Of a stretch of DNA of 64,000 bases, positions 33,537 through 41,875 are shown piece after piece (position 1 is the first letter of the stretch; each line of letters opens with the position of its first letter). Location of the stretch: positions 3,810 to 67,809 of the forward strand of contig CBDFMI010000003.1 of the NCBI GenBank assembly GCA_965249615.1, read 5' to 3'. The notes beneath the pieces are model-generated. The model saw only the letters and a list, made by a program, of their open reading frames with translations, was not told the origin of the DNA and made no database searches. Both the position numbers and the translations under genes were made by a program. This DNA is from G963555815 sp965249615 [NCBI: bacterium]. Lineage in GTDB: Bacteria; UBA8248; JACPRG01.

Positions 33537-33848
33537 GTGGAGGTTGAGGTCCTCGCCTTTGCCTGGGCAAAAGATGCCATCGGAGGAGAGCGGCTGGAGG
33601 TCGAGGTGCCGGAAGGGGCCTCTGTCCAGTCCCTCCTTGCATCCCTGGCTGAGGACCATCCCCGGCTTGGCGAGCGCCTCGGCGCCTTGACTGTGGCCGT
33701 CAACCAGGAGTTCGTGGGGCCCGGCACCGTTCTGAAGCCGGGAGACGAGATCGCCCTCATCCCTCCCATCTCGGGCGGCTGGACAGGAGGCCACCCTGGG
33801 GAGAGTCGGACACGGTTCTTCTCCGAAAGGAAGCTCTCTCGTGTTTGA
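33537..33848 (+). CDS. moaD: Molybdopterin synthase small subunit MoaD with C-terminal extension
   Basis: MoaD is the sulfur carrier of molybdopterin synthase; its C-terminal Gly-Gly must be exposed to be adenylated and thiocarboxylated. The ubiquitin-like body is normal (VNQEFVGPGTVLKPGDEIALI) and reaches PPISGG at about residue 81, where the family ends. Here the next codon is TGG, not a stop, and 22 more residues follow to a TGA. Either the extension is cut off in the cell, or the stop was lost by TGA to TGG, or there is a base error. GTG 33537 follows GTAGGAG. It overlaps moaE by 8 bp. Confidence 0.85.
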   Translation: MEVEVLAFAWAKDAIGGERLEVEVPEGASVQSLLASLAEDHPRLGERLGALTVAVNQEFVGPGTVLKPGDEIALIPPISGGWTGGHPGESRTRFFSERKLSRV

Positions 33849-34272
33849 GATCTCCGATAAGCCCATCACGATGGAACAGGTGAACAAGGCTGTTCTGGGG
33901 CCTGGTCAGGGGGCCATTGTCAACTTCGTTGGCGTCGTTCGAGACCACTCCCGGGGACAGAAGGTGATCGAGCTCGAATACTTCGCCTATCAGGGGATGG
34001 CGGAGAAGAAGCTCCGCCAGATTGGCGACGAGATCAAGAAGAACTGGGGTCTCGACGCCGTCGCCATCGTCCACCGGGTGGGCCGGCTTCAGATTGGCGA
34101 CAACGCCGTCGTGATCGCGGTGGCGTCTCCCCATCGCGCCGATGCCTTTGAGGCTTGTAAGTACGCGATTGACCGGATCAAGCAGATCGTCCCCATTTGG
34201 AAAAAGGAGTATGGGGAGGGGGGTGCCGAGTGGGTGGAGGAGTGCCATGTCCAGGTGGGCGAGGCCCCCTAA
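33841..34272 (+). CDS. moaE: Molybdopterin synthase large subunit
   Basis: MoaE holds precursor Z (cyclic pyranopterin) while MoaD delivers sulfur. The 143-residue protein shows VNFVGVVRDHSRGQKV, LEYFAYQGMAEKKL, the VVIAVASPHRADAFEACKYA block and IVPIWKKE with the catalytic lysines. The GTG start overlaps the moaD end. It supplies molybdopterin for enzymes such as the one at 11.1 kb. Confidence 0.93.
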   Translation: MFEISDKPITMEQVNKAVLGPGQGAIVNFVGVVRDHSRGQKVIELEYFAYQGMAEKKLRQIGDEIKKNWGLDAVAIVHRVGRLQIGDNAVVIAVASPHRADAFEACKYAIDRIKQIVPIWKKEYGEGGAEWVEECHVQVGEAP

Positions 34273-34304
34273 AGGTTTTTTGGGCGCCTTGCTTTGCAAA
34301 CCCC

Positions 34305-34333
34305 TTGACCTTGGGCGGGCCCTTGCGTATACA
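34305..34333 (+). promoter_or_regulatory. Sigma-70 promoter for tRNA-Gly
   Basis: TTGACC (34305-34310), 17 bp and TATACA (34328-34333). The start point would be near 34340, about 41 nt before the mature tRNA 5' end. Confidence 0.7.
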
Positions 34334-34380
34334 CCAAATGAAGAAATTCATGTCTAAGAAGGATCGAGGAAGGAATCTGG

Positions 34381-34455
34381 GCGGGCGTAATTCAGAGGTA
34401 GAATGTCAGCTTCCCAAGCTGAACGTCGTGGGTTCGATTCCCATCGCCCGCTCCA
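34381..34455 (+). tRNA. tRNA-Gly(CCC)
   Basis: A complete cloverleaf of 75 nt. The 7-bp acceptor stem GCGGGCG/CGCCCGC, D arm with TTCAGAGGTAGAA, anticodon stem TCAGC/GCTGA around loop TTCCCAA (anticodon CCC), GGTTCGATTCC T arm, discriminator T and an encoded CCA (34453-34455). It reads GGG. The U discriminator is usual for bacterial tRNA-Gly. Confidence 0.95.
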
Positions 34456-34471
34456 AATTTTGAGCATCCCT

Positions 34472-34496
34472 GGGAAGAGACCGGGCGGTCTTTCCC
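34472..34496 (+). terminator. Hairpin after tRNA-Gly
   Basis: GGGAA-G-AGACC (34472-34482) pairs with GGTCTTTCCC (34487-34496) over a GGGC loop: ten pairs with one bulged G. No T-run follows, so it may be a Rho-type end or a processing hairpin, not a standard intrinsic terminator. Confidence 0.4.
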
Positions 34497-34573
34497 GAGG
34501 GCTTTAGGCATCCTGGGGCCTGCGACGGCTTCTCGTTCATCTTTCGACGGGCGGCCCCGACCCCAGGCGGCGG

Positions 34574-35497
34574 ATGGTGCCTCCCGTGTTAGAGTCCCAG
34601 ACCGCCCGTATCCCATTGAAAGCTTCCTATATCCATGAGGTAGTTGCCCCCGGCGAGCCGTTCGCAGACCTCCACGTCCATTCCGACTGCTCCGATGGGA
34701 CCGAGAGGCCGGAGGCCGTTGTGGAGAGGGCGGCCTCTCTGGGATTCTCGGGCCTTGCCATTGCAGACCACGATACCGTCCGAGGGATTGCGCCGGCCCG
34801 CTCCCGGGCCCAGGCCCTCGGCCTCACCCTCATCTCTGCCGTCGAACTCAGCACGACAGCCGAAAAGGGGGATCTCCATATCCTGGGTTATGAGGTTGAC
34901 GTGGAGGACGCCGGGCTCCTGGACACCCTCTCTGGGATCGAGGCGACACGCCGAGAGCGCGTGTCCCGCATGCTCCGTCGGCTGAATGACCTGGGAGTGA
35001 AGGTAGATCTTGAGACCTTCTTCGCGCGTTATCCTGAGGGCTCTGTCGGTCGGCTGCACGTGGCCCGCTTTTTGATGGAGGCGGGACACGTGACCTCTCG
35101 GGACGAGGCCTTCCAGAGATATCTGGGGATGGGTCGACCCGCCTATGAGCGCGTGAACGCCATCTCGCCTGACGAGGGTATCCGCCTCATCCGGAAGGCT
35201 GGAGGGGTTCCGGCCTTGGCCCATCCGGGGCGGACGCACAAAGATCACCTCATCTCGTCACTCACCAGCGCGGGCCTTCAGGCCGTCGAGGTCTATCACT
35301 CGGGCCATCCGCCGGCTGCCGCCCGTCACTACAAGGAACTGGTAGCCCAAAAAGGGCTCTTGCCGGTGGGGGGGTCGGACTGCCACGGGGCGGGCAAAGA
35401 TCAGGTTCTCATGGGTAGAGTTAAGGTGCCCATGGAATATCTCAAGGCCCTTCAACGCGCGGGGGCCCGAGAGGAGCCTGGCAGAGGGGGAGGTTGA
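34574..35497 (+). CDS. PHP-domain phosphoesterase (nucleoside bisphosphatase-like)
   Basis: A 307-residue PHP-fold metal-dependent hydrolase. Metal-binding motifs are DLHVHSDCSDG, IADHDTVRG and VELST near the N-terminus, LAHPGR in the middle and GGSDCHG near the end. The layout matches the YciV/RnaAM family, which removes phosphate from 3',5'-nucleoside bisphosphates or trims RNA 5' ends. The first 30 residues lie outside the fold, so the true start may be downstream of ATG 34574. A WYL regulator begins five bases later. Confidence 0.8.
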   Translation: MVPPVLESQTARIPLKASYIHEVVAPGEPFADLHVHSDCSDGTERPEAVVERAASLGFSGLAIADHDTVRGIAPARSRAQALGLTLISAVELSTTAEKGDLHILGYEVDVEDAGLLDTLSGIEATRRERVSRMLRRLNDLGVKVDLETFFARYPEGSVGRLHVARFLMEAGHVTSRDEAFQRYLGMGRPAYERVNAISPDEGIRLIRKAGGVPALAHPGRTHKDHLISSLTSAGLQAVEVYHSGHPPAAARHYKELVAQKGLLPVGGSDCHGAGKDQVLMGRVKVPMEYLKALQRAGAREEPGRGGG

Positions 35498-35501
35498 AAC
35501 C

Positions 35502-36556
35502 TTGTCGCGCCGCCACCAGTTCCAGCGTCAGTGGCAGATTATTCGGCTGCTGGAGACGGGGGCGGCCCCAGACCTGCAGGACCTCGCCTCGGCCCTTCCG
35601 CCGCCCGAGGAGGCCGGAGAAGATGGGGCCGGCCGGCGCGCTGGAGCGAGAGCACCCTTCGACGGGACTTAGAAGACCTGGCCAAGGCGGGATTTCCCCT
35701 GCTCAAGGTCCGCGAAGGGGGTACCCGCTGGCGCTTCAGCCCTGGTTTTCGCCGTGCCGCGCCCTCTCCCTTCCTCCCCTCAGAGCTGATGGCCCTCTAT
35801 TATGCCCGGGGGGAGTTTTCCGCTTTTCAAAAGACGCCCTTCGGCACTACCTTCCGGTCTCTCCTGGAAAAGGTGGAGGGTCTTGTCTCAAAACCCATTC
35901 GGGCCTTTCTCGACCTCATTGACGCAGATTTTACGCCCTACCTGGCCTCCCTGAAGGAAGTGAGCGCTCACCGCCAAGTTATGGAGCGCTTGGCAGAGGC
36001 GGCCGAGGGGCGCCGGTGTGTGGAGATCTTTTACCACGCGTCTGGGCTTTCTCGCGCTGTCTGGCATCGCGTGGACCCTTACGGCATCTGGTTCTCCCAG
36101 GGTGAGACCTTCCTGATGGCCCATGAGCACCGTCGCGGGAAGATCCATCTGTTCCCCCTGAAGGAGATTCGAGAGCTGCGCCTGACGGAGGATGTGTTCC
36201 AACTTCCACTTGACCTGGACTTTGAGCCCCTTTTGACTTTAGGTCCTGTGGCCCCAGGCGAGGGCCTGCGCGTGAGGGCACAGCTCACTGGGGAGGCGGC
36301 GGAGCGGGTCAGGACGTGGGCCGAGAAGGGCGCGCCCCAGGGACTCCGCGTGGAGGAGAGCCAGGATGGGCCGAAGACCCTTCGTGTGGAGTACATCGCT
36401 AAAGACTTTGAGACGGCTAAAACCTGGGCCCTCGGATGGGGGGCCGAGGCCCTGGTGATGGAACCGGAAACCCTTCGCAAGGAGGTCGTGAAGGAACTTC
36501 GGGCCACCCTCATGAGATATTTTCCCCGGGGCCGAAAGGGTCGGGCCAAAGGATGA
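35502..36556 (+). CDS. WYL-domain transcriptional regulator, frameshifted near 35630
   Basis: WYL proteins are HTH regulators whose WYL domain senses nucleic-acid-like ligands. From TTG 35502 the frame reads an HTH start, RRHQFQRQWQIIRLLETG, but reaches TAG at 35670. From about 35630 another frame continues WSESTLRRDLEDLAKAGFPL, the second half of the HTH, then the WYL domain (HRVDPYGIWF near residue 180) and a WCX end (VVKELRATLMRYF). A single missing G in the GATGGGGCC run would join them into about 351 residues. The long intact frame alone, from 35531, would lack the first helices. Confidence 0.78.
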
Positions 36557-36580
36557 GAGGGGGGTGAAGGCCCGGGCTCG

Positions 36581-36609
36581 TTGGCAAATAGGTTGAAAAG
36601 GCGCAATAT
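36581..36609 (+). promoter_or_regulatory. Possible promoter for the DUF507 pair
   Basis: TTGGCA (36581-36586), 17 bp and CAATAT (36604-36609) lie about 90 bp before the first DUF507 ATG. The -10 is imperfect. Confidence 0.35.
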
Positions 36610-36697
36610 AGGGCAAGACATCCTTGGTGAGAGACCATTTCCGACTTGGGCGGCAGGTCCCGAGGGAGGGAGTTCGTAGGGGGGGAATCCTTCGACC

Positions 36698-36979
36698 ATG
36701 CGACTTCGAAGGGAGATGATCGAGCGGATTGTGACGGCCATGGCTCAAGGACTCCTTCGATACAAGTACGTTGAGATCCAGGGGTCAGAGGAGGACCTTC
36801 GGGCCAGGCTGACGGAGATCATCGAGGAGGACCTCAGGGTGGAGGACCGCCTGAATGAGGAAGTGAAGGAGATCCTGGCCGGGTACGAGGGGGAGATGGA
36901 CCGGCGCAACGTCGACTACTCGAGCCTGTTCAACCTGGTTAAAAACCGCCTCGTACGGCAACGCAACCTTATCCTTTGA
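36698..36979 (+). CDS. DUF507 protein, first of a tandem pair
   Basis: A 93-residue protein of DUF507, a family of unknown function. It begins MRLRREMIERIVTAMAQGLL and is predicted to be almost all helical and highly charged (EEDLRVEDRLNEEVKEIL), ending in NLVKNRLVRQRNLIL. The next gene is a diverged copy. Pairs of such genes are, as I recall, a habit of several diderm phyla. No catalytic motif is visible. Confidence 0.8.
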   Translation: MRLRREMIERIVTAMAQGLLRYKYVEIQGSEEDLRARLTEIIEEDLRVEDRLNEEVKEILAGYEGEMDRRNVDYSSLFNLVKNRLVRQRNLIL

Positions 36980-36989
36980 GACGAGGACA

Positions 36990-37268
36990 ATGCGGATCGG
37001 TCGGGAAAAGATCAACCACCTCTCCAAGCTCCTAGTGGAGTCCCTCGAGGGGGATGAGGGGGTCGCGCTCCTTCGCCCCCAAAACGATGTCAGGCTCCAC
37101 ATGGTCCGTGTCATGACGGACGAGTTGCGGATCGATGAAGGCATTGATGAAGAAGTCGTCCGAACGATTCAATCCTATAAGCGAAAAATCCCTGCGGGCA
37201 GTCCTGAATGGGAAGTCCTCTACAGAAAGCATTATGAAGAGGAGATGGTCCGCCGGGGTCTCAAGTAA
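36990..37268 (+). CDS. DUF507 protein, second of a tandem pair
   Basis: A 92-residue paralogue of the preceding gene, ten bases downstream. The shared frame is visible as R(I/L)xRExI at the start, a central (D/E)ELRI(D/E)EGI(D/E)EEV block matching DLRVEDRLNEEV, and a C-terminal LYRKHYEEEMVRRGL. The two may form a heterodimer; this is inference from the pairing only. Confidence 0.8.
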   Translation: MRIGREKINHLSKLLVESLEGDEGVALLRPQNDVRLHMVRVMTDELRIDEGIDEEVVRTIQSYKRKIPAGSPEWEVLYRKHYEEEMVRRGLK

Positions 37269-37306
37269 GGAGCTCCCCTTTGCCGCCGGAGCGTAGACGA
37301 GAGCCG

Positions 37307-37933
37307 ATGCTGCGGGTAGGCCTCACGGGGGGGCCTGGAAGCGGAAAGAGCACCATCGCCCGTATGTTTCAAAGCCGGGGGGCCCACATCATCGATGCCG
37401 ACGAGCTGGCTCGGCTCGTGGTCCAGCCGGGACGTCCCGCCCTGGAGGCCATCGCAAAGGAGTTTGGCACGAAGGTCCTGCGGCCGGACGGAACTCTGAA
37501 CCGGCCCGCCCTGGGACGGATCATCTTTTCCGACGCGGAAGCTAGGGCCCGCCTGAACGCCATTGTCCACCCCCAAATCTGGGCAGAAGAGGAGCGGCTC
37601 TTTCGGGACTTTGAGGCACAAGATCCGGAGGGGGTGGTGATCTTGGACGCCGCCCTCTTGATCGAGGCGGGGGGGGGGGATCGAATGGATGCCATCGTGG
37701 TGGTGGACGTGGACGAGGAGACCCAGATCGGTCGCCTTGTTCGACAGAAGGGTCTTTCCCCGTCGGAGGCGAGGGCCCGGCTTTCGGCCCAGCTGTCAAC
37801 CGCTCAGAAGGCGAGTTTCGCTGATCATGTCATTGATAACCGGGACTCCTTGGAGGCGACCGAGAGGCAGGTGGAAGCCATTTGGGCGGACCTCTTGGAG
37901 AAGGCACGGAAAAAAAGGTTGACAGGAGGCTAG
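37307..37933 (+). CDS. coaE: Dephospho-CoA kinase
   Basis: CoaE makes coenzyme A from dephospho-CoA and ATP. From ATG 37307 the protein opens MLRVGLTGGPGSGKSTIA, a P-loop at the proper distance; TTG 37280 would add nine residues. IDADELARLVVQPG, the VILDAALLIEAGG block and VDVDEETQIGRL follow, then DHVIDNRDSLEAT. About 208 residues, normal length. A near-consensus promoter for rho lies across its last codons. Confidence 0.92.
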   Translation: MLRVGLTGGPGSGKSTIARMFQSRGAHIIDADELARLVVQPGRPALEAIAKEFGTKVLRPDGTLNRPALGRIIFSDAEARARLNAIVHPQIWAEEERLFRDFEAQDPEGVVILDAALLIEAGGGDRMDAIVVVDVDEETQIGRLVRQKGLSPSEARARLSAQLSTAQKASFADHVIDNRDSLEATERQVEAIWADLLEKARKKRLTGG

Positions 37934-37947
37934 GGTTTATTTACATT
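37919..37947 (+). promoter_or_regulatory. Near-consensus promoter upstream of rho
   Basis: TTGACA (37919-37924), 17 bp and TACATT (37942-37947), overlapping the end of coaE. Transcription would start near 37954, giving a leader of about 264 nt before rho. Confidence 0.7.
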
Positions 37948-38217
37948 TCCTCTTGGCTGGTAGGTCTGCAGCACTGACAGTTTGGTCCTTAGCCTCTCAC
38001 GCTGTTCGTAGTTCCCATCGGATCTCGGGACAAATCGTGGGAAAATTCACAGGCCCCGTCGTCCTCCCAAGGAACCCGTAGAGGGTCTCTCACCCCGACG
38101 GTGAATCTCTAGAGGTCTTATCCGCTTACCCAGTCCTTGAACTATCCTTCCTGTTAATGGCAGAGGTGGACCCCAACCATCGCGCGTTTAACCCCTTCTC
38201 ACTCTGAGCCCCCGCCG

Positions 38218-39603
38218 TTGGGTGAACCCGCAGAGGACTCCTCTGGACGACCTGAGGAACCCACCCAGGGTGATCACCCCAAAGAGGAGACAAAATTGAG
38301 TCTGACCGAGCTGAAGGAAAAGACCGTCTCGGACTCCAAAGAGGAGACAAAATTGAATCTGGCCGAGCTGAAGGAAAAAACCATCTCGGACCTCACCCAG
38401 TTCGCCCGCAGTCTGAACGTGGATGGCATTAGTGGGCTGAAAAAGCAGGAACTCATTTTCAAGATTCTCGAGGCCCAGAGTGGGAAAGACGGGCACATCC
38501 TCGGGGAGGGGGTCCTGGAGATCCTGCCGGACGGCTTTGGCTTTCTCCGTGGCCCAAGGGACAACTACCTGCCAGGCTCTGATGACGTCTACGTCTCCCC
38601 CTCTCAGATCCGGCGCTTCGACATGCACACCGGCGACACCGTCTCAGGCCAGATCCGCCCCCCGAAAGAGGGGGAGCGCTATTTCGCACTTCTGAAGGTC
38701 GAGGCCATCAACTTTGAGGACCCCGAGAACGCCAAGAACAAGATCCTCTTCGACAACCTCACCCCCCTCTATCCCGACGAGCGCCTCCGTCTGGAGGTGA
38801 AAGGGGAGAACAACCCTTCGATGCGGGTGATGGACCTCCTGACACCCATCGGAAAGGGCCAGCGGGGGCTCATCGTGGCGGCGCCGAGGACCGGAAAGAC
38901 AATGCTGCTCCAGGCCATCGCCAACAGCATCACGGAGAATCACCCCGAGGTCATCCTGATCGTCCTCCTCATTGATGAGCGGCCCGAGGAGGTGACGGAC
39001 ATGTTGCGCTCGGTGAAGGGAGAAGTCGTCAGCTCCACCTTCGATGAGCCCGCCCAGCGCCACGTCCAGGTGGCGGAGATCGTCATCGAAAAGGCCAAGC
39101 GCCTCGTGGAGCACAAGAGGGATGTGGTCATCCTCCTCGATAGCATCACCCGGCTCGCCCGAGGCTATAACACCATCGTCCCTCCGAGCGGCAAGGTCCT
39201 CTCAGGCGGTGTCGACAGCAACGCCCTGCAGCGGCCAAAACGCTTCTTTGGCGCCGCCCGAAACATCGAGGAAGGGGGGAGCCTCACCATTATGGCCACC
39301 GCCCTTATCGAGACGGGGAGCCGAATGGACGACGTCATCTTCGAGGAGTTCAAGGGAACGGGCAACATGGAGGTGAATCTGGACCGCCGTATCACCGACC
39401 GGCGCGTCTTCCCCTCCATCGATATCCACCGATCCGGCACGCGAAAGGAGGAGCTCCTCCTTTCGGAGAAGGAGTTGAACCGCGTGTGGCTCCTTCGCAA
39501 GGTCCTCCAGCCCATGGGGGTCGTGGAGGCCATGGAACTCCTCCTGGAGAAGGTCATGGAGACGAAGACGAATGAAGAGTTTCTGGATTCGATGAATGCG
39601 TAG
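38218..39603 (+). CDS. rho: Transcription termination factor Rho with duplicated N-terminal segment
   Basis: Rho is the hexameric RNA helicase that ends untranslated transcripts. The core is complete: [21 protein letters not shown] (RNA-binding cold-shock domain), [13 protein letters not shown] (Walker A), [26 protein letters not shown] (Walker B) and the late [12 protein letters not shown]. The N-terminus holds two copies of a 19-residue unit (KEETKLxLxELKEKTxSD; 38281-38337 and 38338-38394), the second leading into the normal Rho N-terminal helices. The start is uncertain: TTG 38218 has no clear ribosome site. A leader of about 264 nt precedes it. Confidence 0.95.
   Translation: MGEPAEDSSGRPEEPTQGDHPKEETKLSLTELKEKTVSDSKEETKLNLAELKEKTISDLTQFARSLNVDGISGLKKQELIFKILEAQSGKDGHILGEGVLEILPDGFGFLRGPRDNYLPGSDDVYVSPSQIRRFDMHTGDTVSGQIRPPKEGERYFALLKVEAINFEDPENAKNKILFDNLTPLYPDERLRLEVKGENNPSMRVMDLLTPIGKGQRGLIVAAPRTGKTMLLQAIANSITENHPEVILIVLLIDERPEEVTDMLRSVKGEVVSSTFDEPAQRHVQVAEIVIEKAKRLVEHKRDVVILLDSITRLARGYNTIVPPSGKVLSGGVDSNALQRPKRFFGAARNIEEGGSLTIMATALIETGSRMDDVIFEEFKGTGNMEVNLDRRITDRRVFPSIDIHRSGTRKEELLLSEKELNRVWLLRKVLQPMGVVEAMELLLEKVMETKTNEEFLDSMNA
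38281..38394 (+). repeat. 57-bp tandem duplication inside rho
   Basis: Two in-frame 57-bp units, each starting AAAGAGGAGACAAAATTGA, at 38281-38337 and 38338-38394, with only a few differences. They encode a charged 19-residue helix segment repeated twice. Confidence 0.9.
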
Positions 39604-39658
39604 GGCCTCTTAGGGGGCTATACTGAGCTATAGTCGAAAGTTGGCGAAGGAGATCTCC

Positions 39659-39886
39659 ATGAAAGCGGACATTCATCCCGAATATGTGGACTGCACCGTC
39701 ACCTGTGCCTGCGGGAACGTGATCCAAACCCGCTCGACCAAGAAAGAGATCCGGGTGGAGATCTGCTCCAATTGTCATCCCTTCTTCACCGGCCGCCAAA
39801 AACTGGTGGACACGGCAGGCCGCGTGGACCGCTATAAGCGCAGATACCGCCAGGCCGCATCCCGCAATGCACCCCCATCTCCTTGA
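39659..39886 (+). CDS. rpmE: 50S ribosomal protein L31, zinc-binding type
   Basis: A 75-residue L31 with the full zinc set: Cys16-x-Cys18 and Cys36-x2-Cys39, as in zinc-bearing L31 proteins, plus [21 protein letters not shown] 39659 has GAAGGAG nine bases upstream; earlier starts would not match the family. The 3' end overlaps prfA by 20 bp, an unusually long overlap that suggests coupled translation. Confidence 0.94.
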   Translation: MKADIHPEYVDCTVTCACGNVIQTRSTKKEIRVEICSNCHPFFTGRQKLVDTAGRVDRYKRRYRQAASRNAPPSP

Positions 39887-40964
39887 CAAGCTGGCCGCCC
39901 TGGAGGACCGCTTTGAGGTCCTCAACCGGCGCCTCAGCGAGCCGGAGGTCATCGCCGACCGGGAGACCTTCCGGACCCTGGCCAAGGAACGGGCGGAGTT
40001 GGAGGAGGTGGTGAACGTCTACCGTCACCTGTTGATCCTCGAGGAGCAGATCCGCCAGGGACAAGAGGTCATGGCCGAGGCCGAGGAGGCGGAGCTGCGG
40101 AAACTCGCTCAAGAAGAGCTGGAACGTCTGGAGGGGGGCCGGGGGGAAACCGAGGCGCGCCTAAAACACCTCATGCTCTCCAAGGACCCCAACGACGAGC
40201 GAAACGTCATCCTGGAGATCCGGGCGGGGACAGGAGGAGAGGAAGCCTCTCTCTTTGCGGCCGAGCTCTTTCGGATGTACCTTAAATTCGCCGAGCGTCG
40301 GGGATGGCGGGTCGAGATTATGAGCCAGCATCCAACGGGCCTTGGCGGCTATAAGGAGGTCATCGTTTCGGTCGAGGGGAAAAAGGTCTATAGCTTACTC
40401 AAGCATGAGAGCGGGACCCATCGGGTCCAGCGAGTGCCTGAGACCGAGACCGGAGGCCGGATCCATACCTCGGCAGTGACGGTGGCCATTCTTCCTCAGG
40501 CCGAGGAGGTGGACCTTCGGATCGACCCCCAGGACCTTCGGATCGATGTCTTTCGGTCCTCAGGCCCTGGTGGCCAGAGCGTGAACACGACAGACTCGGC
40601 AGTGCGAATTACCCATCTTTCAACGGGGATGGTGGTGACGTGTCAGGACGAGAAATCCCAGCACAAGAATCGGGCCAAGGCCCTAAAAGTTCTCAGGGCC
40701 CGTCTTTACGACGCCGCCAAGCAGGAGCAGGAAGAGAAACGGGCTCGCGAGAGGCGGTCCCAGGTGGGGTCGGGGGACCGAAGTGGCCGGATCCGAACCT
40801 ACAACTTTCCCCAGGGCCGCGTCTCCGACCACCGCATCAATTTGACCCTCTACAAGCTGGAGGCGGTTCTCGAGGGAGGTCTCGAAGAGGTTATCGAGCC
40901 CCTCATCGCCGCCTACGAGGCCGACCGCCTGGCCGAATTCGAGACGGCCGGGAGATCCGCCTGA
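39867..40964 (+). CDS. prfA: Peptide chain release factor 1
   Basis: RF1 ends translation at UAA and UAG. The 365-residue chain has the helical N-terminal domain, the [20 protein letters not shown] codon-recognition region and [19 protein letters not shown] with the catalytic GGQ. ATG 39867 lies inside the end of rpmE. The gene for the methylase that modifies the GGQ glutamine (prmC) follows directly. Confidence 0.95.
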   Translation: MHPHLLDKLAALEDRFEVLNRRLSEPEVIADRETFRTLAKERAELEEVVNVYRHLLILEEQIRQGQEVMAEAEEAELRKLAQEELERLEGGRGETEARLKHLMLSKDPNDERNVILEIRAGTGGEEASLFAAELFRMYLKFAERRGWRVEIMSQHPTGLGGYKEVIVSVEGKKVYSLLKHESGTHRVQRVPETETGGRIHTSAVTVAILPQAEEVDLRIDPQDLRIDVFRSSGPGGQSVNTTDSAVRITHLSTGMVVTCQDEKSQHKNRAKALKVLRARLYDAAKQEQEEKRARERRSQVGSGDRSGRIRTYNFPQGRVSDHRINLTLYKLEAVLEGGLEEVIEPLIAAYEADRLAEFETAGRSA

Positions 40965-41866
40965 TCCGTCCCCTCACAGCCAAGCGTCCGACCAGGAGCG
41001 GTGCCGAATACCTCGCCGAGGCGGAAAAACGCCTCGAGCGAGCAGGGATTGCTTGCGCCTGTCTCGAGGCCGAGGTGCTTCTGGCCGAGGTGAGGGGCGT
41101 CGGTCGGGCCGAGCTTCTGGCGCATCTCCTCGAATCCCTTCAGGAAACCGTTCAGGCTCGCTTTGAGGAGCACCTTCGTCGGCGTGAATCGCGAGAGCCC
41201 TTGGCTTATATCACGGGCCGTCGGGAGTTCTGGTCCCTTGACCTTCGCGTGACGCCCGACGTCCTCGTCCCCCGCCCCGAGACCGAAACCCTGGTCGAAG
41301 AGGCACTGAGGCGTCTTCCCGCTGCGCAAAAGGGGCGTTCTTCAGGAGGGTCCCCCAGGGTTCTGGATCTGGGGACCGGCTCAGGAAATGTGGCCCTCGC
41401 CCTCTTGGCCGAGCGGCCCGACCTTCGGGTGATAGCAACGGATGTGAGTTTTCCGGCCCTGGCCGTCGCCGCCGAGAACGCCCGCCGCCTGGGCCTGGGA
41501 GACCGTATTCAATTCCTGGCCGCGGACTGGCTCTCTCCCTTTCAAGAGACTGAAACTTTTGACGCCGTCGTCTCCAACCCGCCTTATATTTTGGAGGGGG
41601 AATGGGGGGACCTTCCCCCTGAGGTTGCCGCCTATGAGCCCCGGGTCGCCCTCCTCGTCCAGCCGAACGATCAGTTGCCCCACCGGGCCATCGCCCTTGC
41701 CTCGCCGAGGATTCTCAAGCCAGGGGGCTGGCTCCTCATGGAGGTGGGGGCGGATCAAGCCTCAGATCTCCAGGCGGCACTCGGCTCCCTTAGGGATTAC
41801 GATAGAGTGGAGACCGCCGTCGATCTTGAAGGCCGGGACCGGGTCCTGGTGGCCCGGCGGCGCTGA
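40961..41866 (+). CDS. prmC: Release-factor glutamine methyltransferase, apparent CTG start
   Basis: PrmC methylates the Gln of the release-factor GGQ motif. The N-terminal helical domain ([17 protein letters not shown]) precedes [30 protein letters not shown] (SAM binding) and [13 protein letters not shown] (catalytic NPPY). No ATG, GTG or TTG exists near the expected start. CTG 40961 overlaps the prfA stop as CTGA and gives 301 residues, the normal size. Longer frames reaching back into prfA have no family similarity. The call is firm and the start is inferred. Confidence 0.9.
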   Translation: MIRPLTAKRPTRSGAEYLAEAEKRLERAGIACACLEAEVLLAEVRGVGRAELLAHLLESLQETVQARFEEHLRRRESREPLAYITGRREFWSLDLRVTPDVLVPRPETETLVEEALRRLPAAQKGRSSGGSPRVLDLGTGSGNVALALLAERPDLRVIATDVSFPALAVAAENARRLGLGDRIQFLAADWLSPFQETETFDAVVSNPPYILEGEWGDLPPEVAAYEPRVALLVQPNDQLPHRAIALASPRILKPGGWLLMEVGADQASDLQAALGSLRDYDRVETAVDLEGRDRVLVARRR

Positions 41867-41875
41867 GGAGGGAAG

